Origin: Ophiodon elongatus
Taxonomy: Eukaryota; Chordata; Actinopteri; Perciformes; Hexagrammidae
Assembly (NCBI GenBank): GCA_016806645.1
Contig: JACSYO010002134.1
Location: forward strand, 1,847,988 to 1,911,987
Length of the DNA stretch: 64,000 bases
Direction: 5' to 3'
The first letter of the stretch is position 1. Every line of letters starts with the position of its first letter. The notes below the pieces were generated by a model. The model did not search any database. It saw only the letters and a list, made by a program, of their open reading frames with translations, and was not told the origin of the DNA. A program made the position numbers and the translations under genes. This document shows, in pieces, positions 14,130 to 27,011 of the stretch.

Positions 14130-15170
14130 CCTCCACCACCACCACCACCACCACCACCACCGCAGCAACCGGAGCAACAGAGCGCTCTCTCCTCTCAAGA
14201 CCTCCGCCTTCCCCCGGCGAGGCCGACCGCAGCCCGTCCAGACCCGGGTCGGCTTACCCGTTTACCGCGTGGGAGCGGATACCGACGCGGGCTCACAGAG
14301 ACCCATTCAAAGCCCTGCATACGAAATCTCTTCCTCTGCAGCGATACCTTACACTTCATCTGCATATTCACATATTCAGAACGAGGTGCTCCCTTCCTGT
14401 CTGCGCGAGATAGAGGGAACACCGGGCACGGGCCGAGTCGGTGTGTTTTTTTTTTAAATTCGTTTTCAAAAAGGGTTCTTGTCACCGCGTCTCGGGAGCC
14501 AACAAAAGGGGGCAGCGTAACGTCTCGCAGAAAACTCCTCAGACTGAGCGGGAATGAATAATGAGACTAAAACATCTTAGCAGGAACCAAAATCAGACGC
14601 AACGAGCTCGATATTTCTAAGCCAAGATATTCAGACTAATGATGCGTGTCTATTCCTATCAGACACAGATTGGTTCTGGAAAGCAATACAAAAAAATGGA
14701 AAAAACATTGCAACTGTAACTGCCAATTGGAGGAATTGCGCCGAGACCTGCCCCATCAGATAGGTGTCACGGATCACCTCTCAGTCCGACAGCGAGTGTC
14801 AACAAAACGCGCGCGCGCACACACACACACACGTGGTAGAGAGAGCTGCTATTGTCTGACAATCTCCCAGAGCAATTACACGAGAAAGCAAACAACGGCA
14901 TACCTCAGTGACACTCGCGGTGCTCTGCCAAGTCGGCCCTGGCAGCCGCTCAGCTCGGCGAGTCGCTCACTGGCACATCGGGCTTGATGGTTTTTTTTTT
15001 TTTTTTTTTTTGCTGCCGTGTGCGGAAAAAAGGTCCGCAGTGGCTGGAACGCGGAGCGACGCAGCGTTAGGACCTGCCGGACCGTACACCGGCGCTGATG
15101 CCGGCAGCTCTCTCTCGCTCGTGTTCTTCCTCGTTAGGGTCACCTGGGCGGAGATATGACAACTTTCCGG
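14130..15170. promoter_or_regulatory. CpG-rich block inside gmds intron 4
   Basis: CpG dinucleotides are clearly denser here than in the flanking AT-rich intron, notably at 14150-14320, 14800-14820 and 14900-15130. It also contains a CCA trinucleotide run and a T-tract (14991-15011). No convincing coding exon is visible; the 167- and 109-codon frames overlapping it have no recognisable domain. It could be a promoter or enhancer CpG island for a non-coding transcript or for the neighbouring developmental genes. Confidence 0.4.
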
Positions 15171-15661
15171 ATGCTTTAAAATGTCTCGGCATGCGAAACA
15201 AGTACAAGGTTGCCTGTGTGTGTGTTGCCAATTCAACAGACCCGGCCTGAGCCTGTTTTGAACTATCTGGTCTCCCCGAAGGAACATTAGATTTACTCCA
15301 GGACTAAACAAAGGCTTAAAGTTGTTACATGGCTACATGGTAAATAAATACAGTGTTTGAGAAAGAACCGACACAAGAATTAAAAGAAATGAGTAGTAGA
15401 AGAACGTTGCACATCCAAAAACTAAATGCAGTGGACATTGTTTCCCTGCTGGCTTCCATTATTCTCAGAAAGAGAAACGCCTGTAAGTGCTGGTCCGGTT
15501 AAGGTTTCTGGTTTTGTGTTTGTGAATGTGTTCCTTTTTTTTTTTTCAGCTCCCATTGTCATGTCACTTTTTATTTCTTCAACTCCAGTAAATTCAGGGC
15601 TTTTTATTTTTTGGCGTCCTTTCCAACATTTGTGAAAACCTTGAGGCCAGTGCTGCGCGTG

Positions 15662-15668
<7 letters not shown>

Positions 15669-15752
<84 letters not shown>
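15669..15752. repeat. (CA)42 microsatellite
   Basis: Perfect AC run next to a short GCGCGC stretch. Confidence 0.96.
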
Positions 15753-15755
<3 letters not shown>

Positions 15756-16870
15756 AGAGGACGGATGAAGGCGGCTTGAAATGTTCTTCTTTTTGTTTTA
15801 AATATTAGCAGCGATTCAAATGGATGTGCTCACTCAATATACAGCTCATGTCTACAATGTTATTGCTGAGTATTCGCCAGTTGGCCAGGAATATGAAGTG
15901 AAAAAAAAAAAGGCTGGAAGTACGGTGTTTGCAAAGTTCCGATTTTTTTTTATTTATTTCATAAATAAAAACCAAATAGAGAGCAGAGGAATGCTGTTCT
16001 CTAAAATGTAAATATGCAACAACTTCAATTTAAATATTGCCCACATCACTAAACACCGATTTCAAAATGCTTTTCATGCATCAACAACAATAAATCTATT
16101 CTTTGATAGCATGGATCTCTCAATATTCATGAGCTAGTTTGGAAGTCCTTTTCTTCCCGATCCTTATTCAATTGCAAAGCATAATCTGAAAGTCACATAT
16201 TCTTCACTTGTACCTTGAGGTTAAGGGTTTACTTCCTGTCACGGAGTTTGTTGATTTACACTTTGATTTTGTTTGAATTAAAAAAAAATCAAATCGTTGT
16301 AACTTTAATTTCTTAAGTATTTGGCTCCTCGTATTATTATTTATTACACTTACATTCTTTGTGTGACTGCACATTACAATAAAAAACACTTCCCAGAAAC
16401 CCCGGCCTCCATAAACTACTTTGAAAAGAACAAAAATCCCACAACTTCCTCCCAAACCCATTGTTTTCTTTTTTTTCAGTGCTGTGGTGTGCGAGTGGTC
16501 AGCTGCATGTTGCCTGCAGTTTAAAGAGTCACACTGACTCTTAAAAAAAAAAAAAAAAAAAAGAAGAAATATCACAAAATCATCTTCCCTGAAGCAATGT
16601 CTTAACGAGTCTGAGCGCAGCAGAATGACAGAATCAGTGTGGTGCCAATTCTTATGAGAATAATAAGGCTTGTTTAATTACAACAAGTAGGGTTACATCC
16701 AGAGCGGGATCCATAAATCTGCAGAAAAGAGGAACAGTAGCGGTGAGACTTCACATGTGGTTATGATGGATCATATTTTCTTACTTAACCCGCAGTCAAA
16801 GTCAATAAATGAGAGGAGAACCAACTGCAACTAGAAAACAGGCCTACAACGATACAGCTAACTCTATGTA
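15753..16870. other. Intronic, nothing recognised
   Basis: AT-rich sequence with A-tracts near 15901-15911 and 16542-16562. Confidence 0.5.
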
Positions 16871-16872
16871 AC

Positions 16873-17020
16873 AGTGTGTGTGTGAGCGTGTGTGTGTGTG
16901 TGTGTGTGTGTCCCTCCTGGGGGCAATGAGCTGCTGACTGACACTCTGGTAATGTCTTTGAGTCTCTTGAACCTGAGCAGGGTCCACGCACATTGAATGA
17001 ACACACCTGGGGGGGGGGGG

Positions 17021-17080
<60 letters not shown>
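16873..17080. repeat. Cluster: (GT)n, G-tract and (GA)n
   Basis: GT run at 16873-16911, then ~100 bp of unique sequence, then a G-run at 17009-17022 followed by (GA)n to 17080. The G-run plus GA tract is strongly purine-biased. Confidence 0.9.
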
Positions 17081-17082
<2 letters not shown>

Positions 17083-18720
17083 TGACTGGCTCTCATACGT
17101 TCCCTCGCTCGGCTCTCCGAGGCCTCGGCTGCCAAAGCGATGCAAGTTAAGACACAATCCAGGGCAACAAAAGACGCTGTGAAACTATTCTGCAACAGCA
17201 GGCCTCACCAGCTGCGGCGGCTCACACTGTACCTTACAGACGGTTGTATATTCAGTCGGCTATCAGGTTACTTCTGTTACTAACTGCATGTTCTTTACTT
17301 GATTTCAGTATTCAGTTTCCACTTTGACTGGATACGCAAGAAATAAATTAGAAATTTCTTCTTTTTTTTTTTTTTTTTTTTTTAAAAAGAGAATAGCGTT
17401 TTTAATCATGCTCAAAACGCAACATTAAAACTTTTTTCTTTTTAATTGGCAGCATTCAAGGGTGGAAACACAACAGTCAGGGATATCGAATTTAACACAA
17501 CTCAAATACACAATTCACTTTGTGAAGCTTTAAATGTTTAATGGTTGTTTGTTTAAATGTTTAATTGTTGTTTGTTTAGAGTGTCAGAGAGGTGTTATGG
17601 TATTTTAGAGGGCATATTGTTCCTTTTATTTTGGCCACCCCTTTAATTGAGTCGTATTTATAGAGCCTAAGAGTTTAAGAACTACTTAAAGTTCCCTGAA
17701 AAGTGAAGAAACTTTGAAAAACTGTCGTCTTGAAATTTAAATTGATTATGAGCATAATCTCAAGACACTTTATGGACTAGATTATTAAAAAGATAGGGAA
17801 AATATTTAAATGAAAACACAACATATTATATTACACATTTCCAATGGCAGAAAAGAGTTCCTGCTCTAATAACTGTGGAAAAGTGTGACGTAAAATGAGT
17901 TTTACCTAAAATAATAATATGACTGGAGTTTTATAAAATATGTTTAATGTTTTTTTAACATTGTCTAAAGACTTCTATCCATTATTTAATATTGTATATT
18001 CAACAATGTACACTGAGATAATCACAAGTTTCATCACATCGTTGTATTCCACATTAAAAAGGCTGATAATTGAACCTCAACACTTTTGTGGTACCAACCA
18101 AAATATGTCTGCAGCATCCAGTCTAGTATCTGATCTAATTATTAATCTCGCCCATCTATTCCTTAATAAGATTGCTCCCGATCTAAATTACAATTCCCCA
18201 CTCTCCGCACACATTTGGTTTGTACACCGATGCACAAAAAGCAGCCGCGTGCCTTTTAAACCACACGAGAAGAGTTATGCGCTTGAAACAACTTCAACAT
18301 ATTCCCAGCAGCGTCTCCACGTGCTGAATCGAGAGCACAGACACACAGACGGTATCACACCTGTGTGTGATGGCGGTGGAGGTTCTGGCGAGCACGGGTG
18401 TGTTTTTATCTTATTTTACTTTTATTTTTATTCGAGTTCCACGGTTTACAGCCTCGCTGCCCCGAGGTACGACAGTTTAATTTGACTATAATAAGATCAG
18501 CACGACAGATTGGTTTCACTGAAGCGGGCGAGACGCTTGACTTTTATTGCAACAGTCATCACTTGGAGACTATTATTGTAAACGTTTAGCTGTGGTGGTG
18601 GCCTGCGCTGGCCACACATGTATATAAACTCAGAGCTTGGATTACTGAGCCAGAGCAGATCTTACCAGACCCGTGGCACGGAGACATAGGAAAGATTTAG
18701 CATGGGAAGATCAAAATCCC
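17081..18720. other. Intronic, nothing recognised
   Basis: Very AT-rich, including a T-tract at 17363-17383. The 181-codon frame at 17940-18485 has no recognisable domain. Confidence 0.5.
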
Positions 18721-18721
18721 A

Positions 18722-18818
18722 GGTGTATGTCTCTGTGTGTGTATGTCTATGTATGTGTGTGTATGTCTATGTATGTGTGTGTGTGTGTGTGTGTGTGAGA
18801 GTGTGTGTGTGTGTGTAA
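18722..18818. repeat. (GT)n with TATG interruptions
   Basis: GTGTATGTCTAT-type units pass into pure GT. Confidence 0.9.
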
Positions 18819-19095
18819 TGGTCGTCACTGTCAAAATGACTGGCCGGTCAGGGGAAAGTGTGAATACTGTGTTTGTGTATCTATGGCTTTTTTCTCTCCC
18901 CCCTCCCCTGTCATTAAGTTCATAATTTGGGGAAGGAATGCTTGGGGGAACAGTTAGGAATGTCAGGGGACCCTCGAGCTTCGCCGCTGAGCTACAGCTT
19001 CACCCTGACATCCCGAATATGACGAGGTCACCTACAGCAGAGAAGAAAAGAGGGGAAAAAAAACAAGAACGTGGTGGAGAAACGTATTTGTTACA

Positions 19096-19243
19096 CACGC
19101 ACGCGCACACACACACACACACACCACGCACACACACGCACACACAGAAAAAAAAAAAAAAGCAACACCCACTCTTCCCAGTGTCATTTCTTGCTTAACT
19201 CTGTAATGGTTTAGCGTGTATGCCTGTGTGTGCGTGCATGCGG

Positions 19244-19283
<40 letters not shown>

Positions 19284-19549
19284 GTAAAGAAAACAGCAGA
19301 GTGTTTTCTTTGGAGTTTGCCCACACTGCACACGCAGACGGAGGAGAGGAGAGAGATTATCTCTTGACTAATCGTGTTCTGTTCTCTGTGAGATGGCACT
19401 TCTCATCGCCCCCTCACTCGCCGCCGCCGCCGCCGCCCCCCCTGACCCCCCCTCCTCCTCCTCCTCCTCCTCATCTTCACAACCGCTATCACACACGGCT
19501 GCCCAATCACGCGTTTCCACACAAAGGGATGCAAACATATGCTCTCTCA

Positions 19550-19590
<41 letters not shown>
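19096..19590. repeat. Cluster of microsatellites: (CA)n, (GT)n, (CCG)n(CCT)n, (CA)n
   Basis: CA at 19096-19146, GT at 19233-19279, CCG then CCT triplets at 19420-19472, and CA at 19549-19590. The opposite-sense CA and GT runs 90 bp apart could form a hairpin. Confidence 0.9.
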
Positions 19591-19592
<2 letters not shown>

Positions 19593-21543
19593 CAGGGTCA
19601 CTTGCTGCAGCTTAAGCATGTCTGCGTCGCGGCATCCGCTAAGAGGGCACTTGCACAAGTGATTTACACGCCTGAGAGAGGGGCCCCGCCACGGCTTCAT
19701 CCTAAAGAAAACAACTCGGAGATGTTTTCGACTTCAAAATGGTTTCCTGCTCATCCCCCGACTCAGCATCACGGTTTGCTGGCCAATTAACAGAACGTTA
19801 CAATTCAATAAATATTCTAATCTATTTGGCAACAAGGCAAGGACCTGCTGTTGTGGTTTTGGCCCATTTGAGAACAAAACAAGCAAATTGAAGACAACGC
19901 CTTGGACTCTGGGAAACTTGTGATGGGCATTATTGGGCACTTTCTGATATTTTAAGGACTAAACGATATAAAGATTTAGTAGCCCACCAATAAATAAGCA
20001 CGCCAATATTTGACAATATTCGTCCATCATAGATGTATTGGCACAAAAGCAAACGTATGTCTTAGAAATTGACAAAACAATCCCCCCACAAGGTCCATTT
20101 AGTAGCTATTCCAGAGCTTTCCACCAATCACACAATCTTCCTCAGCAGGTGGAGTTTGTTCAGTTGCCATGGATTTGTAGAAAGTTTATTATTGATCCGG
20201 GATATGATTAAATGCTCCAGAACAGCTACTAAATTGCCAAAGACTGGTGTTAAGAATTCATTTTAGTCACTATGACAGGTTTTCTACCAGTGAGCACTGA
20301 CCGGTTTATTTATCAACTGTTAAAGGTCAGAATTTAAGGGACACTTATCAAAAATGCAAAAAAATAGGAAAAAATAAATAAAATATTGGCCGATAAATAT
20401 ATTTTTTGTTACCTGATTTTTAACTCAAATATAAATATGGGAATTATAATTAGGTAAATATATATATGAAATATACATATAATAATCAAGAGATTCCTTG
20501 ATGAATAATGAATTAACTGCAACCCCACAGATAACCTCCGTTGGGTTTCTCCGTATGTTTAATGATTATGCCCCCGTTGACTGACTGATGCGATGATGAT
20601 GATGATGATGAAACCTGGTTGGATTCAAACAAAAACAAATGCAGGAATCTGTCTGCAGGATGAGCTCACGGAGGCCGAGAGGTTACACGCTTTAAGTCAA
20701 CAGTTGGAAGTCGGCCGCCTCTCGACAGCTCGGAGCTCGTCTGCCCGACATGTCCGCCGGCCTCTCCCCGCCTGTCCGCCCGCCTAACCTGCCCCGCCAG
20801 ACGCCAGCGGCGATGATTGATGGCACCGTGGAAAACTGGAAACCATTCTTCTCAGTGACAATCAGCGCTCCCAAAATCACAGAGCAGGGGCCATTGATCA
20901 CACTTTGCCGCGTCTCACACTGCCGGGGACGTTTCTCATCGCTGCTGTCGATACCCGCTCTAAAAAGACGATAATAAAGAGGAGCAGTCACGATCCTAAC
21001 TGCAATGCTGCAGCAGCCCGAGGGCGAGGAGCAACACTCTTACAGACGCTTTCTTTTACACCTCTGAAAGATCCTGAGACACGGGTCCAGGTCCTAAACC
21101 TACATTTTCCACCGTCACCAAGACGGAAAAAGTGAGAGCAGGAAAATGGAGAGAATAGTTTGATTAATGATCTTTTTTTTTTTTTCCTTTTTTTCTTTCT
21201 TTGCCACTCAAACATCTGGCAGCAGCAAAATGCTGGACAGAAGGTGCCGGTATACGGGCCATCAACATGTGTGTGTGACCACACGCTCACCTGAAGAGAG
21301 GGGCGTGATGATCAATACACATTTTCATCATTATTCATATTCTTTTTCTCATAACCTGTTCGTAGTATATGGCCAGACGTATATAATGACATTCTTGGCT
21401 GTATAGTACGTTTGTGTACTTTTGGTCCCGGGCTGCTTTTCATGGTTTGGGATAAGCCTGACAAATTATAACGCTACAGCATATAATGGGATTTCAATTT
21501 GTATTTAATAGTGTGCTCCCAACTTTGTGTCATAAGTTTATTC
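19591..21543. other. Intronic, nothing firmly recognised
   Basis: 19935-20010 and 20470-20525 show weak likeness to the ends of the MITE seen at 21544-21763. 20640-20980 is a GC-richer unique block, without a coding exon, that could be a conserved regulatory element. Confidence 0.4.
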
Positions 21544-21763
21544 GAACTGCAACGATCAGTTGATTAATCAATAAGACGATCGATTGAAAAATGACTTTTG
21601 ATAGATAGATTCATCGTTTCAGTAGTTTTTTTTTTTGGAGACTTTGAGAAACATTTTATTTATTTTTTTCTGACATTTTAAAGACCAAACAATTAATAGT
21701 ATCATTCTAGAAAATAATCAGCAGCTTAAAAGACAATGAAAATAATAGTTCGATGCATCCCTA
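21544..21763. mobile_element. MITE-like non-autonomous DNA element, degenerate
   Basis: The left end reads GAACTGCAACGATCAGTTGA and the right end AATAATAGTTCGATGCATCC, imperfect inverted copies of each other. Between them are AATCAATAAGACGATCGATT and TTCTGACATTTTAAAGACC. The same motifs recur at 3930-3987 and 26590-26865. No transposase is present. Confidence 0.6.
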
Positions 21764-21767
21764 AATA

Positions 21768-21990
21768 TGATGTTTGTCCCTTTCCTGTTCCCACATGACA
21801 ATGTCCCCAAGACAGCTCCATAGAGAGATGTCTTTCACAGTTTGGTGTGGAATTACCCGACTGTCCTGCACAGAGCTCTGACCTAAACCCCATGCAACAC
21901 CTTTGGGATGAACTTGCCCACAGCTGCAACATATCTGACTTGGCACTTAAAAATATGGAAACCAAAACCACTTGGCCGCCTAGGGTCAAC
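21768..21990 (+). pseudogene. Tc1/mariner transposase relic
   Basis: Nucleotides 21880-21915 translate to DLNPMQHLWDEL, the C-terminal catalytic neighbourhood of Tc1-like transposases (usual form DLNPIEHLWDEL). The Glu of the DD34E triad is replaced by Gln. Upstream FGVELPDCPAQS-type sequence is partly recognisable, but the rest of the ~340-residue protein and the inverted repeats are missing. Inactive fragment. Confidence 0.75.
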
Positions 21991-22330
21991 CAAAGTATGT
22001 CATTCAGTGTATTTATATGAAGATTAAATGGATACAGTGTCACACTGTCAAGGCTTTAACCCTTTAGCCCTTGACAAGTTGTTAACATTATTGTCAACCA
22101 GGTGTCATAAAAATAGAAGTTAACATTATTACTATAATGAAATTGTAAAAGTACCAATTAAGAGAGTTTAAGTGCAGATAGTATGTTGTTGAAAGGGGCA
22201 TAATGTCACAACGGTTACATCAAAAAGAGATAAATATGAGAAACGAAAAAACACGGACTGACAATTGGGAGCAAATATGTCTCCCGTGGGCCACTACAGG
22301 TGATTCATGGGAGAATACGATTGTAAAATC

Positions 22331-22930
22331 ATTTTACATTACATTGCATTTAACAGACGCTTTAATCCAAAGCGACTTACAATAAGTGCATTCAACCAAG
22401 GGAGTTCAAACCCAGAACAACAAAAATCAAGAAAGAACAATTCCTCAAGAAAGCCAAACTACCAAGTGCTATGAATATGTGCCATTTAAGTGCTACTAGA
22501 GTACTAAGAGAGGTACTTTTTTTTATTTATTTTTTTTATTATTCCTCCAGGTATAGTCGGAAGAGATGCGTTTTTAGTTTGCGGCTGAAGATGTAGAGAC
22601 TTTCTGCTGTCCTGATGTCATTGGGGAGCTCATTCCACCAATTGGGAGCCAGGACAGCGAACCATCGCGATTTTGTTGAGCGGTTAGCCCAGTGACGGAG
22701 CTACGAGGCGATTGGCCGATGCAGAGCGGAGTGAGCGGGCTGGGGTGTAAGGTTTGACCATGTCCTGGATGTAGACCTGGACCAGATCTGTTCGCAGCAC
22801 GGTACGCAAGTACCAATGTTTTGAAACCGATGCGAGCAGCCACCGGTAACCAGCGACGAGAGCGGAGGAGCGGAGTGGTGAGGGTGAATTTAGGCAGGTT
22901 GAAAATCATAATTGGAAAAAGGTTTTTGAG
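22331..22930 (-). mobile_element. 5'-truncated L2-like LINE with 3' tail
   Basis: Minus-strand translation of 22574-22969 contains RSRRWLPVAARIGFKTLVLA and YRAANRSGP, then frame-shifted remains of the same reverse-transcriptase C-terminus. To its left (3' side) lies the characteristic tail complementary to AACAGACGCTTTAATCCAAA, followed by short ATGTA-type units. Frameshifts show it is dead. Clade (L2/CR1 group) is inferred. Confidence 0.75.
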
Positions 22931-23855
22931 CTGACATTCAAACACGCAGCCTGACTCAACAGGGAACATCTGAGATGACTAATCAGTTGGAGCACTTCAG
23001 TGGTGTGTATCATTTAAAAAGTAAGATTCTAAATTTCATCAACTGCCAAACTATCCTTGGAGTCAAAACAAAGCACCGCGAGGACAGCACGTCTCTCACA
23101 CCACTCAATGTTGATGGATGTGCTGCTCATCCCTCGCCCTCTCTCGGAGAATAAAGGCCTGTTTGTTTGGCTGACAGCGCACCAGGTAAGAGTGGCCCAA
23201 CCCTTCATACAGGTATGACAGCCTGATTTAAAGCTGCAATTAAAAACACACATGCAAAGGCAGCAGCAGCCGCCGCACACAAAGAAGCTACAGATAAAAA
23301 AATAAATTCCACACAGTGAATTAATAGCGCCATAAAGTCAACAAAACGAAAAACAATTACACTTGTCAAGATCAGGATCTAATGCCGTAACTCATCACTG
23401 CCCTCGATTCAAACCCTCCGCCTCTCCTCTTCTTGTTTTCGTCCACCCTTGATCATCGTTCCGTGATGTGGTCCAAACAAGTGAGATCACGGCCCATTAC
23501 GGACGGCTTTTGGGAAACAGATCGCAATCCTCGGATTACCCAACAGACGCGTTCGCATGCGGCGAGCGTGGAGCGCACCCACGCACGCTTTTAACCAAAA
23601 TTATACAGGCAACGGTGCCTTTTGGACCCATTAAGGATTATGACACTCTTAAAAAGGGCAATTTACACGTTTTGAAATAACAATTACGCCGCCCTGTAAA
23701 GGGAGGAGAGGGGGGGGGGGCTTTCATCTCTGAATGGGGTTTAACATCATCATTTTCTTTTCGAAAACAATAGGCCGGGATCCGACTGCAGGCCACGCTC
23801 TGGAGAAAAACTCCAAACAAACGTCTCTATTACACAAACATGCAATTACCAGGGG

Positions 23856-23858
<3 letters not shown>
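22931..23858. other. Intronic, nothing recognised
   Basis: Unique-looking sequence. 23460-23640 has somewhat raised CpG content. No exon recognised. Confidence 0.45.

Positions 23859-23893
<35 letters not shown>
23859..23893. repeat. (GT)n microsatellite
   Basis: About 17 GT units. Confidence 0.95.
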
Positions 23894-23895
<2 letters not shown>

Positions 23896-26589
23896 GTCCA
23901 CAGCGGAGCGTGGGCAGCAGCAGCAGTCAGGACTTGTGTTCACAGATTAGCAACCATGTTTACCGCGAGTAATGAGCTCATGTCACTTCTGGAAGGCCTG
24001 AACGAGGCTGCATCTCTTCCACCGTGTGTCACCGCCAAGAGTGGGTGTTACGGTGTAATTAAGAGGCTGCGCCGATGACAGGAGAAGGAAATATTTTGAC
24101 TGATCGTCTTCATAAAGGAATAATAAAGTCTAGGTGCAGTTTGCCCCCCCCCACTCCCCCATTTGATGCAAACAAGTGAAAACGGACCGAATAACTGCAC
24201 AGATCTCTTCACTCGTCCTCAGTAAGCCCTTGTGCTTGTGCTTGTGTGTGTGTGTGTGTGTGTACAGTTACTGAGTGCGCTCACAATAATCCCTCTGTAC
24301 ACACAATACAATGTCTATGCAAACACCACCGTGTATGGTGAACGGAGAAAAATACCAGATCTCTTTTGTCAACTGAGCTGCCTCTGTGTTCATTGTGTAA
24401 ACTCATTTGGAGTGAACAGTATGTCCACACGGGTGTCATTTACCTTCCCCTTCACTGGCAGCGCCAACCGACAGCCGAGGCTGACGTGAGACAATCGGCG
24501 CACACGTGATGTGCGCGGAGCTCACCCGCAACACAAACTGGAGATACACGTCACCTTTGGGTGCAGTTGCCTCGACGCTACAGCTGCAGCACGAGAGGCC
24601 ATCAGTGGAGCCAGGATGTCAACAAGAAAGCCAGAACTCCACAGTGACTGGCTACATCAAGTACTGGAGGCGATATCTAAAATCGGCCACATGATAGAAA
24701 TAAACTGAAATAATATGGCAAAGATTTTTGAAAGTATGACAGATGTGCTCATTTTATTATCAAAAAGGCAAACTACGGATGGAGTGGGAAAACATACGAG
24801 TTAACCAATGCTGGATTCACAAAGCATTCACATACACCAATCCTCTTTGTATTTTGCACAAAACAATCTTGATAAGAATTATTAAAAAAAAGATTGAGAG
24901 ACATTGTCAAATGTAAGAGAAATGGGACATTCTTATAAAATATAAAAGAAAAAGGTGTTGAGGATCTGAGCTCGTTACACGACGGAAGAGTAATTCAAAC
25001 GGTCACAGAACTATTTCCAGGTCTTAGACGTTTGGTTTGTGTATCGGCCTGAAGGACAGTCTCCATCTTTAAGTGGTGCGGTAACTGAAATAGTGTCAAA
25101 CATCTCTCGTGTCCACTTGCCGAGTCAACTTTAAAAAAAAAAAAAGGATACATTTCACCCACAGGACAACCATGAAAGTATATCAGGGACACACAGCATG
25201 TTACCTTGAGTTCTTGGGGAAAACTCCTCTGGCACGCCTCTACGGCGACTCAGAAAACGTGTCGTTCGTCCAGCCGCGCGCTCGCTTCTTCCCCCGGACA
25301 CCTGCGTTTACGCCGACACCTCACTGTTCAAAAAAAATCTCAGCACATAAAAACCGTCACTCGGCAAAGGAGCGAGAAGACGCACGCGTTCGGATGTTTT
25401 CAGATAGTTTCGCTGTTAAAGGCAGTTTACTTCAATTTAATAAGACTTTTTTTTTTTCTTATGCAAATAGTCATTTTGTGGGTGAAGTATTCCTTTCACA
25501 GAACTGTGTAGTTATAAGCCTCTTCACAAGAGTCAAATGTATTTATACGTTCGGAATGTTAAGACATGTTAACGTGCTATTGAGTTAGTGATAAAAAAAA
25601 AAAAAGGAATCACTTAATCAAATTGGTTTTACAGCGTAAGTGCCGTCATTACATATTTTCTTTGTTGATTATAACTTTTCAACAAATTGTCTCGATCTGT
25701 CAGTCCAAAAGTTTCCACTTCATGAAAATGCGTTGCCATTTGTGGTGGTTCAGACCTTTTCTTCTGGCAATCAAGTATTTAGATATTTATAGATATAATG
25801 AGCTGAATACCACAAAACGTGGATGCTAATTATAGGTTAGGTCTAATTATCAAAGTCTTTTCATGCAGCACTTTCACACAAAAGGCAGGTTACTTGGGAG
25901 TTAGCTGATGGAGAATGTCATGACATGCCTCACTGATCTCACGACCAGCGGAGCTCCAGGTAAATCATTACAGAGCGTATGGAGCTATGAAGATGATTAT
26001 TAATGCCAAATGTCTCCCTGGAGGACATAGCAACGGGAAGATTGATGACTGATAAATATTTAGTGTAATCCCTGGTTACCGCCGTCTCACCACAGCTCTC
26101 CCCCTCTTACCGACTACACCAAACTACATTAAGCACACCGTCCCAGCTCTGTGCGTTTATTGTGGCGAGGTTATGGTATTCCACAAACACGCTACGGGCT
26201 GCTGTCAGTCACCAACCACAGAGGTAGGGCCCGCAGGGAAGAGGGAGGCAGAACGCTAGAGGAGGAGAGCGAGGGGACGAGACCGAAGGGTGGGGTAGCA
26301 GATCAGGAAAACAGTGATAACTAAAATACAACAATGGTTTCCTCAGTGGCGCCATTTCACCATGTTGTGTCTCATCCCTGTCTAACGTTACGATCTTTTC
26401 CTCCTCTTGTTTCGGTCTGCTTTATTACTCATTTGACTGAAAAAGATGAAAATTGGGATCTAACTTGACGGCTGGAAGCCTGAAGCATGCCTCCCTCTAA
26501 TCCATCTACCTGTAGAGGAGCTGCAATGTGACAGACTGACCTGCAGAGGGCCTCATCCGGACCTGGACTCTGAAACAAGAGCTTTAAAC
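23894..26589. other. Intronic; candidate conserved non-coding stretch
   Basis: No exon recognised. 25860-26070 is an unbroken, repeat-free, balanced-composition block containing AT-rich homeobox-like cores (ATGATTATTAATGCCAAAT), the sort of sequence often found to be a conserved enhancer. This is inference only. Confidence 0.35.
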
Positions 26590-26865
26590 CTGAAGCTGTA
26601 ATAAGTATTTTCATTATCAATTAATCTGCTGATTATTTTCTCAAATAAGAAATTGAACAATTTTTGTTGTCGTCTATAAAATGTCAGGAAAATTGTAAAT
26701 TTAGGTTTTACAGAGCACAATGCAGCAACTTATTAAAAAAAAGAAAAAGAATCACTCCAAAACCAAAAATATTATATTTATTGTCATATGATGGAACAAT
26801 ATTTTTCTACACACTTGAGAAGCTAGAATCAGACAACAGTTAAATAAGGGAGAAAAAAAAAAATA
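26590..26865. mobile_element. Second, longer copy of the MITE-like element
   Basis: TTTTCATTATCAATTAATCT is followed by GTCTATAAAATGTCAGGAAA and AGAAGCTAGAATCAGACAA. The order of motifs is that of a familiar teleost MITE. The right end runs into the ATAG microsatellite. Confidence 0.6.
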
Positions 26866-26876
26866 TATATATATAT

Positions 26877-26938
<62 letters not shown>

Positions 26939-26977
26939 CTATATATATCCATATAGATCTATATATATTTAGATATC

Positions 26978-27011
<34 letters not shown>
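26866..27011. repeat. (AT)n-(ATAG)n compound tetranucleotide repeat
   Basis: A short AT run, then ~15 ATAG units (26879-26938), a TCTATATATC-type inverted stretch, and ~8 more ATAG units. The middle can fold back on itself. Confidence 0.93.

Noticed and set aside
13954..14457. 167-codon frame over the CpG-rich block
   Set aside because: It begins with lysines from an A-tract and histidines from a CCA run. The overlapping second frame is equally open, so neither is supported as coding.
17940..18485. 181-codon open frame on plus strand
   Set aside because: AT-rich reading with no domain. Composition equals the surrounding intron.
26879..27011. ATAG array as a CRISPR-like or regulatory spaced repeat
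   Set aside because: It is a plain tetranucleotide microsatellite with no spacers.
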